From: Cellulomonas sp. NTE-D12
Lineage (GTDB): Bacteria; Actinomycetota; Actinomycetes; Actinomycetales; Cellulomonadaceae
Assembly: GCF_027923705.1 (NCBI RefSeq)
Contig: NZ_AP026442.1
Location: forward strand, 1,488,001-1,552,000
Length of the DNA: 64,000 nt
Direction: 5' to 3'
Positions 62,061-64,000 of the stretch are shown here, in pieces (the first letter of the stretch is position 1; each line of letters begins with the position of its first letter). Position numbers and translations under genes: made by a program. The notes below the pieces were generated by a model. The model searched no databases. It saw only the letters and a program-made list of their open reading frames with translations, and was not told where the DNA came from.

Positions 62061-62095
62061 TGACAAGGGATCTAGGTCCAACGTCCATCTTGTCA
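62061..62095 (-). promoter_or_regulatory. Inverted repeat and promoter upstream of lpd
   Basis: TGACAAG and CTTGTCA (7-bp arms, 21-nt spacer) flank a possible promoter: ATGACA at 62091-62096 and TAGATC at 62069-62074 on the reverse strand, 16 nt apart. It could be a two-site operator for an unknown regulator. The half-site CTTGT is also the half-site of the repeats near fabD and fasR, but in the opposite orientation. Confidence 0.4.
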
Positions 62096-62220
62096 TCACC
62101 GACCCTGGTGATCGAACCGGCGTCGGACCCGTGCTGGTGTGATCCCTGAGACATTCGTCCCATGTGTTTCTACCACCGGGAACGCCCGAAGTGCGCGCGT
62201 TGCGCCGTTACGCTCGCCGC

Positions 62221-62595
62221 ATGGCCTGGTTCCGTCGATCTCGCCCGGCGCGCGGCACGGGACCTGCGACGGCGCCCACCGACCGCAAGGCGCGCGAGGC
62301 GACGGTGGCCTACCTGCGCGAGTTCGTCGCGACCCGGGTCGGCGTCGAGGCGTACGTCGAGCCGGCGACCCACGTGACCCCGAGCACCGTGATGCTCGTG
62401 GCGACGGACGGTGAGTGGACCCGGCGGCGCGTCCCGGACGCTCGTGCGGCGGGCGCGATCGCCCGGGAGCTCGGTATCCCGGTGTACGACGTGCAGCGAA
62501 CGGGGTATCCGCAGCGCATGCGGGACTGGACCTCCCGGACCAGGGCGGCGCAGCGCCGCGGCGGCGACCAGCCGGCGGAGCGTCCGGGCAGCTGA
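62221..62595 (+). CDS. Small conserved hypothetical protein
   Basis: This 124-residue basic protein has WFRRSRPARGTG at the N-terminus. A region with VAYLREFVATRVGVEAYVEP, STVMLVATDGEWTRRRV and ARELGIPVYDVQRTGYPQRM follows, suggesting a small alpha/beta fold. There is no signal or membrane helix. I do not recognise the family. The ATG at 62221 is 6 nt after TACGCT (62209-62214), so it is probably leaderless; in-frame starts at 62164 are less likely. Confidence 0.75.
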   Translation: MAWFRRSRPARGTGPATAPTDRKAREATVAYLREFVATRVGVEAYVEPATHVTPSTVMLVATDGEWTRRRVPDARAAGAIARELGIPVYDVQRTGYPQRMRDWTSRTRAAQRRGGDQPAERPGS

Positions 62596-62624
62596 TCGGC
62601 CGCCGTCCGCGTGCCGCCCGGACC

Positions 62625-64000
62625 TCACCGGCCGGCGCGCGCCTCGATCAGCGCGAGCAGCGTCCGGATCCCGGCGCCCGTCCCGCCGAGCGGTGTGTAG
62701 CCGTGCGGTTCGCGGGAGTTGAAGGCGGGGCCAGCCACGTCGAGGTGGGCCCACGGGGTGCTCCCGACGAACTCTCGCAGGAAGATCCCCGCCGTCAGCA
62801 TGCCGCCGAACCGCTCGCCGATGTTGGACAGGTCGGCGACCTGCGACTTCAGGCCTGCGCGGAGCTCGCCGGGCAGCGGCATCGGCCAGAACGGCTCGCC
62901 GGACCGGTCCGCGGCCGCCACGACCTCGCCACGGACCTCGTCGGAGCCCATCACCGCCGACACCCGGTCGCCGAGCGCGACCACCTGGGCACCGGTGAGC
63001 GTGGCGATGTCGAGCACGACGTCCGGCTTCTCCTCGACGGCCGCCACCAGCGCGTCGGCCATCACCAGCCGGCCCTCGGCGTCGGTGTTGAGCACCTCGA
63101 CGGTGGTGCCGCCACGCATCGTCAGCACGTCCGAGGGCCGCTGCGCGGTCCCGGAGGGCATGTTCTCGGCGATCGCGAGCCAACCCGTCACCGCGACCGG
63201 CAGCCCGAGCCGCGCGGACGCCAGCACCGTGTGCAGCACGGCGGCCGCTCCGGCCATGTCGGACTTCATGCCGACCATGCCCTCCGCCGTCTTGATCGAC
63301 AGCCCGCCGGAGTCGAACGTGATGCCCTTGCCGACCAGCGCCACGTGGCCGCGCGCCCGGGACGGTGCGTAGGTGACCTTCACCAGACGGGGCGGTCGCA
63401 CCGATCCCTGACCGACGCCCAGGATCCCGCCGAAGCCACCGGCGGCCAGGGCCTTCTCGTCCAGGACCGTCACCTTGACGCCCTTGACCTCCCGCGCCGC
63501 GGTGCGGGCCGCATCGGCGAGCGCCGCGGGGTAGAGCTCGTTCGGCGGCATGTTGACGAGGTCGCGCGCGGCGTGGACGGCGGCCGCGAGCACCTGCGCA
63601 CGGTCCAGCGCGGCCGCAGCCGCCTTGTCCTTCGCCAGCCCGGTGACCAGCTGGATCTCGGCGACGGGCGACGCGGCGGACGCCGAGGTGGCTGTGCCCC
63701 GGTAGCGGGTGAAGGTGTAGGCGCCGAGCAGCGCACCCTCGGCGACCGCGGCGACCCCTGCGACGTCGTCCGCGGGCAGCGCCAGCGCAACCGAGCCGAC
63801 TCCGGCGAGCTCGCGGGTCGCTGCCCCGGCCGCGCGGCGCAGGGCCTCGGCGTCCGGAGCTGCCGTGCCGGTCCCGGTCAGGACGAGCACGCGAGCCGAC
63901 AGCCCCGTCGCCGGGACGCGCCGCACCTCACCCGTCGCACCCGTGATGCCGAGCGCCCGGGCGTCCGACGACAGCGCGGCGCGCAGCTGCTCGGGCAGCC
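62625..64000 (-). CDS. pepA: Leucyl aminopeptidase (M17), N-terminus cut by window edge
   Basis: The frame is open to the window end, giving at least 458 residues; the true start lies outside. The M17 two-metal site is visible: GKGITFDSGGLSIK with Lys and Asp ligands, GMKSDMAGAAAVL, and the signature NTDAEGRLVM. It removes N-terminal residues from peptides in the cytoplasm. The N-terminal macro-like domain is only partly present. GTG codons inside the window are internal. Confidence 0.93.
   Translation of the reverse strand, partial: LPEQLRAALSSDARALGITGATGEVRRVPATGLSARVLVLTGTGTAAPDAEALRRAAGAATRELAGVGSVALALPADDVAGVAAVAEGALLGAYTFTRYRGTATSASAASPVAEIQLVTGLAKDKAAAAALDRAQVLAAAVHAARDLVNMPPNELYPAALADAARTAAREVKGVKVTVLDEKALAAGGFGGILGVGQGSVRPPRLVKVTYAPSRARGHVALVGKGITFDSGGLSIKTAEGMVGMKSDMAGAAAVLHTVLASARLGLPVAVTGWLAIAENMPSGTAQRPSDVLTMRGGTTVEVLNTDAEGRLVMADALVAAVEEKPDVVLDIATLTGAQVVALGDRVSAVMGSDEVRGEVVAAADRSGEPFWPMPLPGELRAGLKSQVADLSNIGERFGGMLTAGIFLREFVGSTPWAHLDVAGPAFNSREPHGYTPLGGTGAGIRTLLALIEARAGR

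Noticed and set aside
1..64000. CRISPR arrays, insertion sequences, prophage or toxin-antitoxin genes
   Set aside because: No regularly spaced repeats, transposase or integrase motifs, or small toxin pairs are seen; gene order looks like core chromosome.

Overview
The window is very GC-rich, tightly packed chromosomal DNA from an actinobacterium. Gene order, GTG starts, frequent 4-bp stop/start overlaps, RNase P RNA, a BldC-type regulator, FasR, DUF3145/DUF3052/DUF4191 proteins, polyphosphate glucokinase and the glnA1-lipA-lipB-sucB-lpd neighbourhood all point to the class Actinomycetes. The maltodextrin and galactose genes suit a soil or plant saprophyte of the Cellulomonadaceae/Micrococcales type; the genus is inferred, not proven. 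I see no insertion sequence, prophage, CRISPR array or plasmid function.

Layout. 1-7.5 kb: maltodextrin locus (partial GH13 glucosidase, LacI repressor, divergent malEFG plus a GH13 cyclomaltodextrinase-like enzyme; no ATPase gene). 7.5-12.9 kb: dgt, dnaG and an ABC-2 exporter. 12.9-17.6 kb: one reverse-strand series galE-galK-lacI-aminopropyltransferase-like-lysE. 17.7-19.1 kb: two tRNAs, an unknown gene, and a c-di-GMP-I (GEMM) riboswitch leading bldC. 19.1-22.6 kb: TetR, a YhgE/Pip membrane protein and a degenerate ABC ATPase under a palindromic operator. 22.7-23.9 kb: def and DUF3145. 23.9-29 kb: fasR-fabD-fabH-acpP-fabF, with a shared inverted repeat before fabD and fasR. 29-36.3 kb: aceE, DUF3052, tRNA-Val, and nif3/zinc-ribbon/histidine-phosphatase. 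36.3-40.9 kb: FtsX/MacB-type ABC system, rnpB and a PilZ protein. 40.9-45.3 kb: ppgK, map, a small SPOR-like protein, panB and nadE. 45.4-51.6 kb: glnA2, glnE and glnA1 with a GlnR box. 51.6-62.1 kb: RDD protein, DUF4191, lipA, flavodoxin-like protein, lipB, Gfo/Idh oxidoreductase, pseudokinase-like membrane protein, TIGR01777 epimerase, sucB-type E2 and lpd. 62.2-64 kb: a small unknown gene and the C-terminal part of pepA.

How the parts connect. Sugar uptake (mal, gal, ppgK) feeds glycolysis and the pyruvate/2-oxoacid dehydrogenase parts (aceE, E2, lpd), which need lipoate made by lipA/lipB; lipoate derives from octanoyl-ACP made by the fab operon. Nitrogen assimilation has its two synthetases and the adenylyltransferase. 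Two possible cyclic-di-GMP readouts, the riboswitch on bldC and the PilZ protein, lie about 21 kb apart.

Regulatory layer. Many genes lack a Shine-Dalgarno sequence and instead carry a TANNNT box 6-7 nt before the start codon, so they are probably leaderless. The observations most worth testing are the riboswitch-bldC unit, the degenerate-ATPase/YhgE/TetR operon, the shared fab operator, and a leader that may hide the ribosome-binding site of the DUF3145 gene.
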